Counted from the stretch's first letter, positions 26,414 to 31,945 are shown. The stretch is 64,000 bases of DNA from Micropterus salmoides (GCF_014851395.1 NW_024041150.1:34111585-34175584), one strand, 5' to 3'. Notes: generated by a model not told the origin, from the sequence alone. Numbers and translations: made by a program.

Positions 26414-28179
26414 TAGGTGTTCAGTATGTGAAGCGCCAGCCATGGTGATTGCAATCCACAGTCAAACCATCACGATTCCCTCTTGCCCTTCGAATTGGGA
26501 AACTCTGTGGATAGGATACTCCTTCATGATGGTAGGACATTACATATATACACACCCACACGTTTGTACTCAGCACCCTTGTTTACAAAATGTAGCGTCT
26601 AGCTTTTAAGCCCAACAGTAACCATCACAATTACATGCTTAACCCAGCCTTAACCTAAACCTAATGCTAGCTTAGCCACAACACCAACTCTAAACCCTCC
26701 AACAGCCCTTTGAGGAAGCGAAGAATAACCTTAAGGTCTAAAAATGGCACCAAGTTTCACACCAAAGATAATTGTGTTGATTCAAAGCGCATTTTGGGAA
26801 CCATGAAACAAACTTTGAAGGCCATTTGAGCCCTAATGCTCCCCCTTCATAAAACAAAAAGTGCATTCAGACCCAAATTCACCACCCAACCGCTGACACT
26901 CTCCCCTCACACTGTCAGATCATTGCTCCAGCGTCCGTCTATATTTCCCCCTGACTTTCCACACTGATACATTTCAACCGTTTTAATGCCTAGATTTTGC
27001 ATCACAGAACTGAAGTTACACATTAATGTTTTCTTATCTATGCAGTGCAATACATAACCAGTCTTTCCTCTCCTCCCCAGCACACTAGCGCGGGTGCGGA
27101 GGGCTCCGGTCAGGCCCTGGCCTCCCCCGGCTCCTGCCTGGAGGAGTTCCGCAGCGCTCCCTTCATAGAGTGCCACGGCAGAGGGACGTGCAACTACTAC
27201 GGCAACTCTTACAGCTTCTGGCTGGCCACTGTTGAAAAGAATGAGATGTTCAGGTACGGATACATGTGCCAGCAGGGCGGTTTACCGATAAGAGAAGTTA
27301 TTGTGCGAGTGACAGTTCAAAGGTCAGGTTCCAGCGTGTTGTTACTGTACTTATAGGCTGATATACATATGCAGTAAGCTAATATCAACCTGGTAAATAC
27401 GTATTTAAAAGCCTCCTCAATTTAAAGATTCATAAATCAAACAGTGGGTCAATGGGCCTGATGCAAAAACTACTAGCATGAATATATTTGTTCTTACTGT
27501 ACGTGCACTGCACTGTACACAGAGTTTTATCTTAGGTAGCCATTAAACACACACAAGAGCATCAATTATGCTAATGATCATATCTCACAAACTTAAACCT
27601 TCTCATGGGCAGGTGGAATTCATCAAGTTGAAATGACCAATTTACAACCCAGTGTTGAATCCGACTTGGATGATTTAGTGTGCAAATAAGAAAACTGTTG
27701 TAGCTTGAGGACCATTGTTTGTTTTATTAATGGTGGCAAGAAACGTTACTTGACCTACGTAAATTAAGTCACGAAAGTAGCCTTGTTATTTTTAGCCAAA
27801 CTGTGACCGTGTCTAAACTTAACCAAGTAGTTTTGGTGTTGCATACTGTTTGTCGCTAACTTGACCTCTAAGCCCTACATGTCGAAAAACAACGCTAAAG
27901 AGGTACCCAGGGCGTTAAGAAGCGAAGCCAAAGGGTCTTGACCAGTAGTCGATAATATGACAAGTTGGAAGTGGTGATGTGTTGTTTTCATGTATTCATA
28001 TTTTTTATGTATATTTATGCCTCTGTAAAGCACTCTGAATGCTTTGTGTCTGAACGTTGCTATATAAATATATTTCCTTTGCCTTTGGCCCTTTCAGGAA
28101 GCCCCAGTCGGAGACTCTGAAGGCGGGTAACCTACGGACACGCGTCAGCCGTTGCGTAGTCTGCATGAAGAGGACGTAA
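935..28179 (+). CDS. col4a5: Collagen type IV alpha-5 chain, 5'-partial, 38 exons
   Basis: Basement-membrane collagen chain, secreted; in vertebrates alpha-5 assembles with alpha-3/alpha-4 or alpha-6 into networks of kidney, eye and other basement membranes. Seen: about 35 exons of Gly-X-Y repeats followed by a complete NC1 domain made of two C4 repeats with 12 Cys. The chain is assigned as alpha-5 rather than alpha-1 or alpha-3 from these blocks: PPGLVI followed by an interruption, GERGQKGDSG, EKGDTCVNC, AHGFLITRHSQ, KPQSETLKAG and the C-terminus CMKRT. Exon lengths match, as I recall them, human exons 14-18, 23-32, 34-37 and 40-50. Exons 14-18 begin and end on codon boundaries; later introns mostly split the first base of a Gly codon. 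Exons 1-13 (signal peptide, 7S, start of helix) are upstream. In vertebrates col4a6 lies head-to-head upstream and irs4 convergent downstream. NC1 of alpha-1 is also similar, so alpha-1 is the main alternative, judged unlikely. Confidence 0.93.
1105..1161 (+). CDS. col4a5: col4a5 exon, human exon 15 equivalent
   Basis: 57 nt, phase 0 to 0. Reads GPSGGQKGDKGEPGDPGKR. Acceptor cattgtag, consensus donor gtgagt. Confidence 0.9.
1162..2005 (+). other. col4a5 intron 15
   Basis: About 0.84 kb of AT-rich intron; nothing recognised besides the splice sites. Confidence 0.6.
2006..2050 (+). CDS. col4a5: col4a5 exon, human exon 16 equivalent
   Basis: 45 nt, phase 0 to 0. Reads GKPGKDGDPGPPGFP. Acceptor preceded by a strong pyrimidine tract (ttttcttctctctacag); donor gtgagt. 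Confidence 0.92.
2153..2206 (+). CDS. col4a5: col4a5 exon, human exon 17 equivalent
   Basis: 54 nt, phase 0 to 0. Reads GIKGEPGLPGPAGRDGER. Donor gtaggt. The intron before it is only 102 bp. Confidence 0.92.
2242..2290 (+). repeat. Short CCATCCATC-type fish repeat fragment
   Basis: Contains gcaggataagcggttgacga then ggatgg, the end of a dispersed family also at 35112-35162, 42466-42590, 44155-44226 and 48013-48134. Confidence 0.7.
2359..2400 (+). CDS. col4a5: col4a5 exon, human exon 18 equivalent
   Basis: 42 nt, phase 0 to 0. Reads GMKGDRGYPGPPGL and leads into the alpha-5 interruption that continues in the next exon. Confidence 0.92.
2401..3071 (+). other. col4a5 intron 18
   Basis: 0.67 kb; a very AT-rich segment at about 2880-3020. 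No gene seen. Confidence 0.6.
3072..3165 (+). CDS. col4a5: col4a5 exon, human exon 19 equivalent
   Basis: 94 nt, phase 0 to 1. Starts VIGGQTGGRVG, the interruption corresponding to VIPRPGTGV in human alpha-5, then returns to Gly-X-Y. Human exon 19 is longer (133 nt as recalled), so this exon has lost 39 nt (13 codons) relative to human. Confidence 0.88.
3166..3770 (+). other. col4a5 intron 19
   Basis: 0.6 kb AT-rich intron, nothing recognised. Confidence 0.6.
3771..4058 (+). CDS. col4a5: col4a5 exon, human exons 20 and 21 as one
   Basis: 288 nt, phase 1 to 1, open throughout. Contains GFPGERGQKGDSG (highly alpha-5-like) and a Cys-bearing interruption STGGTNCIVG aligned with human SDEICEPG. 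The human intron between exons 20 and 21 is absent here. Acceptor tcttttttag, donor gtgaga. Confidence 0.9.
4297..4386 (+). CDS. col4a5: col4a5 exon, human exon 22 equivalent
   Basis: 90 nt, phase 1 to 1. Encodes EKGDTCVNCFGSSNPIPGPP, the CxxC interruption characteristic of the alpha-1/alpha-5 helix. Confidence 0.92.
4691..4761 (+). CDS. col4a5: col4a5 exon, human exon 23 equivalent
   Basis: 71 nt, phase 1 to 0. Reads (G)SPGAQGIKGDRGFQGTPG and on. Acceptor gatttctttag, donor gtgagt. Confidence 0.93.
5150..5341 (+). CDS. col4a5: col4a5 exon, human exon 24 equivalent
   Basis: 192 nt, phase 0 to 0. Contains the interruption GDPGDAIIVDGVRGEKGD, aligned with human GEPGDILTFPGMKGDKG. Donor gtaggt. 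Confidence 0.93.
5426..5594 (+). CDS. col4a5: col4a5 exon, human exon 25 equivalent
   Basis: 169 nt, phase 0 to 1. Contains VKGERGPPGEPG and GPPGFGPQGSPGEKGVQG, matching the human order GERGPPG, PPGFGPPG, EKGIQG. The intron before it is 84 bp. Confidence 0.93.
5595..7340 (+). other. col4a5 intron 25
   Basis: 1.75 kb intron carrying one tRNA-type SINE (6102-6312). Otherwise AT-rich sequence without recognisable genes. Confidence 0.65.
6102..6312 (+). mobile_element. tRNA-derived SINE, fish type with L2-like tail
   Basis: tRNA-like head with an A-box-like ggggcagtggataatg and a B box GGTTTGAATCC at 6167-6177, then a body, then the tail gtcgctttggataaaagcgt. That tail is shared with the 3' end of L2 LINEs, as in SINEs mobilised by L2 enzymes. 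Preceded by a short GGTGAT repeat. A second, partial copy sits at 47256-47365. Not a functional tRNA: the acceptor and anticodon arms are not intact. Confidence 0.8.
7341..7433 (+). CDS. col4a5: col4a5 exon, human exon 26 equivalent
   Basis: 93 nt, phase 1 to 1. Starts AKGEPGLSVAEKGLPG, an interruption aligned with human PKGDPGQTITQPGKPG. Confidence 0.93.
7541..7645 (+). CDS. col4a5: col4a5 exon, human exon 27 equivalent
   Basis: 105 nt, phase 1 to 1. Ends GLPGIGLPGPPGAK, the GIG interruption conserved in human alpha-5. Donor gtaaag. Confidence 0.93.
7863..7960 (+). CDS. col4a5: col4a5 exon, human exon 28 equivalent, with a Gly-to-Ala change
   Basis: 98 nt, phase 1 to 0. Reads (G)FPGVAGQPGAPAAPGRPG; the codon at 7898-7900 is GCA (Ala) where Gly is expected in the repeat and present in human (GAPGTPG). 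The acceptor follows a pyrimidine-rich stretch of about 100 bp. Confidence 0.92.
8514..8656 (+). repeat. Interspersed fish repeat, left half (split by L2)
   Basis: Begins ccatagactgtatataagaa and continues gtgacgtcaccc and gccgccatgttg. Related starts occur at 56343-56410 and in the terminal repeats at 59826-59847. Its continuation is at 11743-12115 on the far side of the L2. Confidence 0.7.
9563..10270 (-). pseudogene. L2 reverse transcriptase core
   Basis: 235-codon frame with RT motifs LLDLSAAFDTLNH, GVPQGSVLGPLLF and the catalytic YADD (CYADDTQLY), ending in LQLNLSKTELL. The catalytic Asp pair is intact, but the frame breaks before the C-terminal part at 9171-9416. Confidence 0.88.
10267..11427 (-). 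pseudogene. L2 endonuclease plus RT N-terminus
   Basis: 386-codon open frame. Apurinic-type endonuclease blocks are visible: SVGSWNCQSA, LALTETWIKPE, VIVIYRPPG, LGDMSIH (degenerate GDFNIH) and VSDHYFIQF. The frame then runs into the RT N-terminus (PLDPIPTNLF, RVTPLLKK) and stops, with RT resuming in another frame downstream. Part of the L2 at 8657-11742; not a host gene. Confidence 0.85.
11743..12115 (+). repeat. Interspersed fish repeat, right half (split by L2)
   Basis: Resumes at gacgagacagtggggctaaa and runs through gattgacagataatcccgcc and tactgaggtaataaatcagg. I read it as the continuation of 8514-8656, a dispersed teleost family I recognise only by pattern. The exact junction is uncertain by about 10 bases. 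Confidence 0.6.
12246..12270 (+). repeat. GT microsatellite at the exon 29 acceptor
   Basis: Imperfect (GT)n immediately before the acceptor cag at 12271-12273. Confidence 0.9.
12274..12424 (+). CDS. col4a5: col4a5 exon, human exon 29 equivalent
   Basis: 151 nt, phase 0 to 1. Starts GEPGFGLPGPPG (human GEPGFALPGPPG). The acceptor tgtgacag is preceded by a GT repeat instead of a normal pyrimidine tract. Confidence 0.92.
12585..12631 (+). repeat. CA microsatellite
   Basis: About 23 CA units in the 273-bp intron between exons 29 and 30. Confidence 0.95.
12698..12811 (+). CDS. col4a5: col4a5 exon, human exon 30 equivalent
   Basis: 114 nt, phase 1 to 1. Contains GPPGPTINGPLGQPG, aligned with the human interruption GIGVQGPPG. 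Donor gtgaga. Confidence 0.92.
12812..14189 (+). other. col4a5 intron 30
   Basis: 1.4 kb intron; a poly-A run at 14103-14110; nothing else recognised. Confidence 0.6.
14190..14357 (+). CDS. col4a5: col4a5 exon, human exon 31 equivalent
   Basis: 168 nt, phase 1 to 1. Contains GEKGDPGPPGLDIPG, nearly identical to human GEKGDPGPPGLDVPG. The acceptor (catcattaaag) is pyrimidine-poor. Confidence 0.92.
14358..15235 (+). other. col4a5 intron 31
   Basis: 0.88 kb intron with T-rich runs at about 14645-14690; no gene or recognised repeat. Confidence 0.6.
15236..15325 (+). CDS. col4a5: col4a5 exon, human exon 32 equivalent
   Basis: 90 nt, phase 1 to 1. Reads (G)QKGDMGPMGSPGPSGG and on. Strong pyrimidine tract before the acceptor; donor gttttc is weak. 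Confidence 0.9.
15326..15725 (+). other. col4a5 intron 32
   Basis: 0.4 kb AT-rich intron; nothing recognised. Confidence 0.6.
15726..15863 (+). CDS. col4a5: col4a5 exon, human exon 33 equivalent
   Basis: 138 nt, phase 1 to 1. Contains the interruption GEQRIVEAIKGDPG, aligned with human GPMDPNLLGSKGEKG. Four codons shorter than the human exon as I recall it. Confidence 0.91.
16067..16165 (+). CDS. col4a5: col4a5 exon, human exon 34 equivalent, GC donor likely
   Basis: 99 nt, phase 1 to 1, ending GLPGPP(G). The only donor that keeps Gly-X-Y and the human exon length (99 as recalled) is the GC at 16166-16167. The alternative is a GT donor at 16172-16173, which would add Met-Gly and create a G-M-G interruption. 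Confidence 0.82.
16250..16339 (+). CDS. col4a5: col4a5 exon, human exon 35 equivalent
   Basis: 90 nt, phase 1 to 1. Reads (G)PKGDPGIPGSPGAPG and ends LKGSMGEMGFP(G), cf. human LKGTIGDMGFPG. Acceptor gtgctgcag, donor gtgggt. Confidence 0.93.
16447..16586 (+). CDS. col4a5: col4a5 exon, human exon 36 equivalent
   Basis: 140 nt, phase 1 to 0. Ends GSAGVGPPGQTGPK, aligned with the human interruption ISSIGLPGLPGPK. The next intron is only 84 bp. Confidence 0.93.
16671..16797 (+). CDS. col4a5: col4a5 exon, human exon 37 equivalent
   Basis: 127 nt, phase 0 to 1. Starts GEPGQPGFPGSPGLKG, cf. human GEPGLPGYPGNPGIKG. Confidence 0.93.
16798..17229 (+). other. col4a5 intron 37
   Basis: 0.43 kb AT-rich intron; nothing recognised. 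Confidence 0.6.
17230..17409 (+). CDS. col4a5: col4a5 exon, human exons 38 and 39 as one
   Basis: 180 nt, phase 1 to 1, equal to the recalled human exon 38 plus 39 (81 + 99). The human boundary would fall after 17310, at CCAG/GAGAG, where there is no intron. Contains GRDGIPGPAGVKGEP, cf. human GQDGIPGPAGQKGEP. Confidence 0.92.
17486..17585 (+). mobile_element. LINE 3' tail fragment with ATT repeat
   Basis: gcactttgtaacttgttttt followed by gaaaagtg, acaaataa and about 18 ATT units. Nearly the same 3' end terminates the LINE at 36700-40131, so this is a severely 5'-truncated copy of that family. Confidence 0.82.
17608..17658 (+). CDS. col4a5: col4a5 exon, human exon 40 equivalent
   Basis: 51 nt, phase 1 to 1. 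Reads (G)PPGYGGPGPAGLPGLP(G), with the interruption cf. human QPGFGNPGPPGLPG. Confidence 0.92.
17758..17943 (+). CDS. col4a5: col4a5 exon, human exon 41 equivalent
   Basis: 186 nt, phase 1 to 1. Contains GPPGLALQGPKGLQG, aligned with human PALEGPKGNPG. Followed by a 5.3 kb interval that holds the two micro-exons. Confidence 0.92.
17944..20826 (+). other. col4a5 intron between exon 41 and micro-exon 41A
   Basis: 2.9 kb. A short TG run at about 19587-19602 and a pyrimidine-rich segment at 19340-19560. No gene or clear transposon recognised. Confidence 0.6.
20827..20835 (+). CDS. col4a5: col4a5 micro-exon, candidate 41A
   Basis: Nine bases, GTCCCCCAG, flanked by ccacag and gtcaga. Phase 1 to 1: adds one triplet, Gly-Pro-Pro. 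Human COL4A5 has two 9-bp exons at this point, known to be alternatively spliced in kidney. Splice-site context is moderate. Confidence 0.75.
20836..22197 (+). other. col4a5 intron between micro-exons 41A and 41B
   Basis: 1.36 kb. A segment at about 21410-21570 has recurring tgctaaca/acatgct words typical of a dispersed repeat; otherwise nothing recognised. Confidence 0.55.
22198..22206 (+). CDS. col4a5: col4a5 micro-exon, candidate 41B
   Basis: Nine bases, GTCCTCCAG, flanked by ccctag and gttaga. Phase 1 to 1: adds Gly-Pro-Pro. A pyrimidine-rich run (cctcctcttcttttttgcc) lies roughly 50-65 bases upstream of the AG, so a distant branch point is likely. Confidence 0.72.
22207..23228 (+). other. 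col4a5 intron before exon 42
   Basis: 1.0 kb with one small MITE (22981-23084) and a short A-rich run at about 22810-22836. Confidence 0.65.
22981..23084. mobile_element. Small MITE with inverted ends
   Basis: 104 bp. Left end ctgatgatacacagagcaac; right end reads inward ctgatgatacatggggcaac: 20-base terminal inverted repeats with three mismatches. Flanks cttaag and ctttag resemble a diverged target duplication. No coding capacity. Confidence 0.75.
23229..23362 (+). CDS. col4a5: col4a5 exon, human exon 42 equivalent
   Basis: 134 nt, phase 1 to 0. Contains GPEGPRGPAGSGGVKGEKG, cf. human GPEGPPGLPGNGGIKGEKG. Acceptor atatgaag is weak; donor gtaaga. Confidence 0.92.
23494..23566 (+). CDS. col4a5: col4a5 exon, human exon 43 equivalent
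   Basis: 73 nt, phase 0 to 1. Contains GMKGDIGLPGVPGFPG, cf. human GMKGDPGLPGVPGFPG. Preceding intron 131 bp. Confidence 0.94.
23690..23761 (+). CDS. col4a5: col4a5 exon, human exon 44 equivalent
   Basis: 72 nt, phase 1 to 1. Reads (G)PKGDPGLPGAIGLPGDPG and on. Donor gtgggt. Confidence 0.93.
24050..24178 (+). CDS. col4a5: col4a5 exon, human exon 45 equivalent
   Basis: 129 nt, phase 1 to 1. Contains GIAPPPLVVKGERGPPG, the interruption aligned with human PSGQSIIIKGDAGPPG. Confidence 0.93.
24179..25394 (+). other. col4a5 intron 45
   Basis: 1.2 kb, over half of it a TTAA-flanked MITE-like element (24399-25062). Confidence 0.6.
24399..25062. mobile_element. TTAA-flanked MITE-like element
   Basis: TTAA at 24399-24402 and 25059-25062. 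Left end cggttcagtaggtaac; the inward-reading right end agctgcagtcagtaac matches in 11 of 16 positions. No open frame of note. Confidence 0.55.
25395..25493 (+). CDS. col4a5: col4a5 exon, human exon 46 equivalent
   Basis: 99 nt, phase 1 to 1. Ends GRKGDSGPAGQP(G), cf. human GRKGDPGLPGQPG. Donor gtgagt. Confidence 0.93.
25806..26018 (+). CDS. col4a5: col4a5 exon, human exon 47: end of helix, start of NC1
   Basis: 213 nt, phase 1 to 1, the same length as in human. Ends the Gly-X-Y region at GPPGLPGSVSAAHG and opens NC1 with HGFLITRHSQ and LLYVQGNERAHGQDL. Contains the first NC1 Cys (VPICPPG). Confidence 0.96.
26135..26312 (+). CDS. col4a5: col4a5 exon, human exon 48: NC1
   Basis: 178 nt, phase 1 to 2. 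Encodes [20 protein letters not shown] and the block SRNDYSYWLSTPEPMPMSM, which in collagen IV carries the Met used in the sulfilimine cross-link between NC1 trimers. Confidence 0.97.
26372..26412 (+). repeat. GT microsatellite at the exon 49 acceptor
   Basis: About 20 GT units ending four bases before the acceptor AG at 26415-26416; the intron is only 104 bp. Confidence 0.95.
26417..26531 (+). CDS. col4a5: col4a5 exon, human exon 49: NC1
   Basis: 115 nt, phase 2 to 0. Encodes CSVCEAPAMVIAIHSQTI and WIGYSFMM. The acceptor (gtctag) directly follows a GT-repeat microsatellite. Confidence 0.96.
26532..27080 (+). other. col4a5 intron 49
   Basis: 0.55 kb, nothing recognised; ends in a strong pyrimidine tract. 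Confidence 0.6.
27081..27253 (+). CDS. col4a5: col4a5 exon, human exon 50: NC1 second C4 repeat
   Basis: 173 nt, phase 0 to 2. Encodes HTSAGAEGSGQALASPGSCL and ECHGRGTCNYYGNSYSFWLA, the most conserved block of collagen IV NC1. Strong acceptor tcctccccag. Confidence 0.97.
27760..27965 (+). repeat. Dispersed repeat related to 40305-40565
   Basis: Shared words include ttgctaac/tcgctaac with gacct or tagcc, then tacatgtcgaaaaacaac against tacacgtccaaaaacaac, then cagggcgttaa, gaagc/aaagc and gacaagttgg/gatgagttgg. Same strand in both copies. Family not named. Confidence 0.6.
28016..28080 (+). mobile_element. Possible LINE 3' tail
   Basis: ctctgtaaagcactctgaat then gctatataaatatatttcc resembles the 3' tails of fish LINEs. 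Ends about 15 bases before the last col4a5 acceptor, so it may overlap the branch-point region. Confidence 0.45.
28098..28179 (+). CDS. col4a5: col4a5 last coding exon, human exon 51
   Basis: 82 nt from acceptor ctttcag to the TAA stop at 28177-28179. Encodes KPQSETLKAG and the C-terminus SRCVVCMKRT. KPQSETLKAG is diagnostic of alpha-5 against alpha-1 (KPTPSTLKAG). Confidence 0.97.
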
Positions 28180-29970
28180 CAGCACACGGCAACGAGCGAA
28201 CCCACCGTTGCCTGGGACAACCGATTGATAAGAGATGATTGGATAACGGGGTCAAGTAGGGGGGTGGTGGCCACAGCGACGGATAGGCCGTCGGCCATGG
28301 TGACACGGTGGAATTCCAATGGTGCATTGTCTTCCGGGAAAAAAAAAAAAAACTACAACTAAAACAATGGTGCTACTGTGCAACACAGCTTATAAAGAAA
28401 AAAGAAAAAACGGACGTAAATAAATCTTACATTTAGTCTTTGTTTTTCTTAAGAAGTACCTCAAAATGAAAGCAGAAAAAAATCCATGATGGATGTGTGA
28501 CAAACAAAAGTGCATTTTTCATTTCTTTTCCCTTCTTTCCCAAAAGGATCGTTGTTTCCTTTCTCTTAAAAAAAACAAAAATTCACTTTTGATCTGGGTG
28601 CAACAACAATGTGATACTGCGCATCCATTTCTAGACAGAAGTGCTCTTCTTTTTTGTTTTTTGTTTTGTTTTTGGCCTTATTGTTGAGGAGTGGATGGTC
28701 TTCACGGTTACCAAATCGGCACTTTGACTTCGGAACATCCAAGATGAGAGATGCACTGACGACGAGCTTTCCTTAGTGAGACTGACTGCCTTTTTGTATT
28801 ACTAGCTCTTCATTCACACGCTGTGTCTCCCTGTCATTTTTCTGTTGTTTAACTAACCCTGCTGTAGCCCGCCTTCTAACCATCAGCCTACACCTTCTTT
28901 CACTTAACCTTTTTTTTGTAAGTAATAAAATGTGTATATTATGTAAAACACCTTTTGTTATAGTGTATTAGGTCCTGAATCTGTACCAGCTTTTTGTTAT
29001 AAGACAATTTTCCAGGTTCTTAATAGCTCACACACACTCACACGTTCACACACAGACACACACACGCACTCATTCATTCACTTCGTTGCTCACTGACACA
29101 CATCATTGTACAAAGTAAGGCTTTTATGAATGAAACAGTATTTTATATAATAAATATATATTTGAAAAAAGAGGATAAAAGGTATATAAACTTTATTCGG
29201 CTGTGGGGAGATTGTTCACTGTTTTCAAACACAAACGAAGGTCAGGCATTTCACCGAAAAGTAAAGCCAACTACTGAGCACAGACAGAGCCATTTTCCCT
29301 AAAACATAACAGACTTGTATGATATTAATGATGCCAATCGCTTAAAATCTTTTGTATTCAATTTGTAGAGTTAATAAATGTTGAACTGAAATAAAGGGGA
29401 TTTGCTTTTAGGTAGTCTAATGATTGGGGAATGTTACAGATATTTGTGCAAAAAGGATTTGAATTAAATCTTGGCTCCTTGATTAGAAAAAACGTGATAT
29501 TTGTTTTGTGTTTTTTAACATTTCCAGGTGCTGGGCTTTGCTGTAAAAAGAAGGCCTGAGGTTTTGGGGACCCCACATTTTGCACCCCAAAACCTTCAAA
29601 TCCACTTTCGCTGGCTTGAATTTGTATCCAAAATTGGTTCAAGTGTTCACACTCGACCCTGTTGAAACACAGGTTGAAGTGTCTGTACATTTAAATCAGG
29701 TTTAACGTCCCCTGATGTGGCGCTTCTCTCACATCAGGTGTACAGACTCCTGATACTGTAAGTCTACAAGAGCTGTTTTAGGGGGAAAGAAATGTTTTCC
29801 TGTGATTTTATTGTTATTTTTATTTTCTCAAAACTTCTTTTATGAATTCTAATTCTGTCAACCTGGGTGCGATTTAAAAATGTGTTATTTTTTTTTGGTT
29901 TTTTTTTTTCATGTTGTTATCCAGAAGTTGTTATAAACTTTTATGACTGAAATAAATATTATGTCCGAAG
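28180..29970 (+). other. col4a5: col4a5 3' UTR and candidate poly(A) signals
   Basis: AT-rich, with no continuing gene. AATAAA hexamers lie at 28924-28929, 29149-29154, 29373-29378, 29390-29395 and 29951-29956. The first is about 0.75 kb after the stop, followed within 40 bases by TG-rich sequence, so it is a plausible end; later ones could give longer forms. A CA-rich tract lies at about 29030-29070. The true end cannot be fixed from sequence alone. Confidence 0.5.
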
Positions 29971-30254
29971 TGCTGTTTTCTGAAAACTTATGATTGTATA
30001 ATGGTAGAATCTCCCACTGTGGAAAAGCAGCATCATGAACATTTTTGTTGCAGCATCTGATTATGAAACTTACACTGACAGATTTTACTACAAATGCCAA
30101 AATCTCTTACAGCTGAACTTACTTCATTTACAATGTTAATTTGACTATTTTTATAGAATCTAACCATGCAGAAAACCAAACTTGTTTAATAGTATCAAAG
30201 GGTTGACACTTTTTGTCACTCTTTTTCTGTATACTGTAAAACTTTAATTAAAAG

Positions 30255-30396
30255 CCTTGTCTGACCCTGGTACTTGCCTGATGTGGCCACACGTTTTTAC
30301 AACAAAACGCAGGTTTCAAGTAGATTCCTAGTCTGGTTTTTATAGAAGTTCTTTGGATGTATAAAACCTCTTGTAACCCACAGGGTCGCCTGCTTG
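30255..30396 (-). repeat. Dispersed repeat, copy 2 (inverted)
   Basis: Reverse-complement relative of 66-200. The core matches exactly; the side with gtgtggccacatcaggcaag is diverged. Lies just beyond the col4a5 3' UTR. Confidence 0.6.
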
Positions 30397-31159
30397 AGAT
30401 AGTTCAAAGCTGCTTAGATCGTGTGTACCAATAAAATATATTGAACTTTTCTCAAAATGGACATGATTAACATCATTATATCGGTTAGATTCACCACAAT
30501 TCAATCGTTTAGTTTATCTTAAAAAGAAACAATGAGCACCAATGTATTATTCATTCAGATATACCAGCATGGCAAACTAATTAGAGGCCTGTGCCTCGAC
30601 ACCTGTCCCAGATATAGGGAGAGTGAGTTCACTGTTAAGCAAATAAAAGCCCAGGCTATTAATCAATGTTTTACAGTAATCAGATCAAATAAACAAGAGA
30701 TTAGGGGTCTTAATCCCGATTAGATGTGAAATCAGTCTTTAAATAATCTAGTTAATTACTGGAACATTATTTCAGGAGGCAACTTATTCTGCCAAACTCA
30801 GAATTGTGACTGCTGCTGTCAGTTTGCACACATTAGGATTACTTTGCTGGATTTAAAATGGATTTTTTTAAACAAGAAATTTATAGAAAACTTTCTTCTG
30901 AGCTACAATTAATGATGATGCAAAACTGCCAGTCTAGGCTGGATGATGGCTGCGTCTACAACTGGATCCTGTAAAAAATATTCCTCTCACCACAGCCCTG
31001 TGAGTCCCTCCATCATCTGTTTGTGAGGGTGACCCACTCCTCCTCCTGGCTGGGGTTCTGGAGAGCGTGACACTTGGTCAACACGTGACTTTTACACCTG
31101 AATTTTCACAAGCTACTTGATCCAAATACTCAAGCTCAGCTCAAAGATTGCAGTGAGGA
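30397..31159. other. Intergenic, nothing recognised
   Basis: About 0.75 kb AT-rich sequence without a supported gene. Confidence 0.55.
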
Positions 31160-31945
31160 GGCGATTTGTGTCTGATGCAACATGGACTTGAAGCTGACCA
31201 GGAAAAACACAATGTGTTTCAATCTGTTAAAGAATCCAGTGCAATCTACTGCATGAGCTGTATTAAAAGCCACTGTGATGAAGAGAATCAGAAGGAAACC
31301 CACAGCTGTCCTCTGTGCAGACAGGCTGTCCCATGTCAAAAAGCACCATGTTAGCAGATTTTGTGGATAAGCCAAAGAAGACAGCACATCAAGCTGCTTT
31401 AGGACCTGCAGAAGAGGCCTGTGATGTGACAGTAACGCTGTCAGATAAGCCACATGAAAGTCTTAAGGATCAGACCAAGATGTTGTCAACAGAGACTGAA
31501 GTGGACCCTTTAAAGTCAGAAGACGAGGCCAAGGCCAGAGGTGAACTGAACAATGGATCCAAACATATGTCTGTTATTATCTGAGGGGAACCGAAAAGCA
31601 ACAAAAATGGGAAAAGATCAGGTATATTCCTGTCACCCAAACAGATTCATGGACAGGCCTCTGCTCCTGACTAAAGAGAGTCTGATCGGACGTCATTACT
31701 GGGAGATGGTCTCTGTTGCCGTCATATAAGAAATCAGCAGAACGGGAACTGAAAGTATTTTTTGATTCATTTATGAGTCTTGGGCTTGAGATTGTTTCGA
31801 CAATTACAGTAGTCAACACCCACCGTGTGAACCTCCAGAGTAGGAGTGTACCTGGATCACTGTCCTGTGCTGTGTTTCTGAAACCATGGCACTCCTCCAG
31901 ACTCCAGACCACGTTCCCTCTGCCACTTTAGGCTGCACTGTGGTG
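31160..31945 (+). pseudogene. finTRIM/B30.2-type gene remnant
   Basis: Broken, intronless-looking copy of a fish TRIM (or NLR-B30.2) gene. The 5' part (31166-31354) shows the C-terminal half of a RING finger: YCMSCIKSHCDEE then HSCPLCRQAV. A linker of about 250 bases follows. From about 31575 a PRY-SPRY start is visible: LLSEGNRKATKMGKD, SCHPNRFMDRP, LLTKESLIGRHYWEM. About 31837-31860 reads RVGVYLDHC, the conserved late SPRY block, then frames are lost. Stops and frame changes interrupt it throughout and the RING N-terminal half is missing. The combination RING, linker and B30.2 favours finTRIM. Confidence 0.78.

Larger units (their letters stand above)
27254..28097 (+). other. col4a5 intron 50
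   Basis: 0.84 kb. Contains a dispersed repeat (about 27760-27965, related to 40305-40565) and a LINE-like 3' tail (28016-28080) close to the last acceptor. Confidence 0.6.

Noticed and set aside
28005..28319. 104-codon minus-strand frame over the col4a5 stop
   Set aside because: Overlaps the conserved NC1 exon on the opposite strand and shows no recognisable domain.
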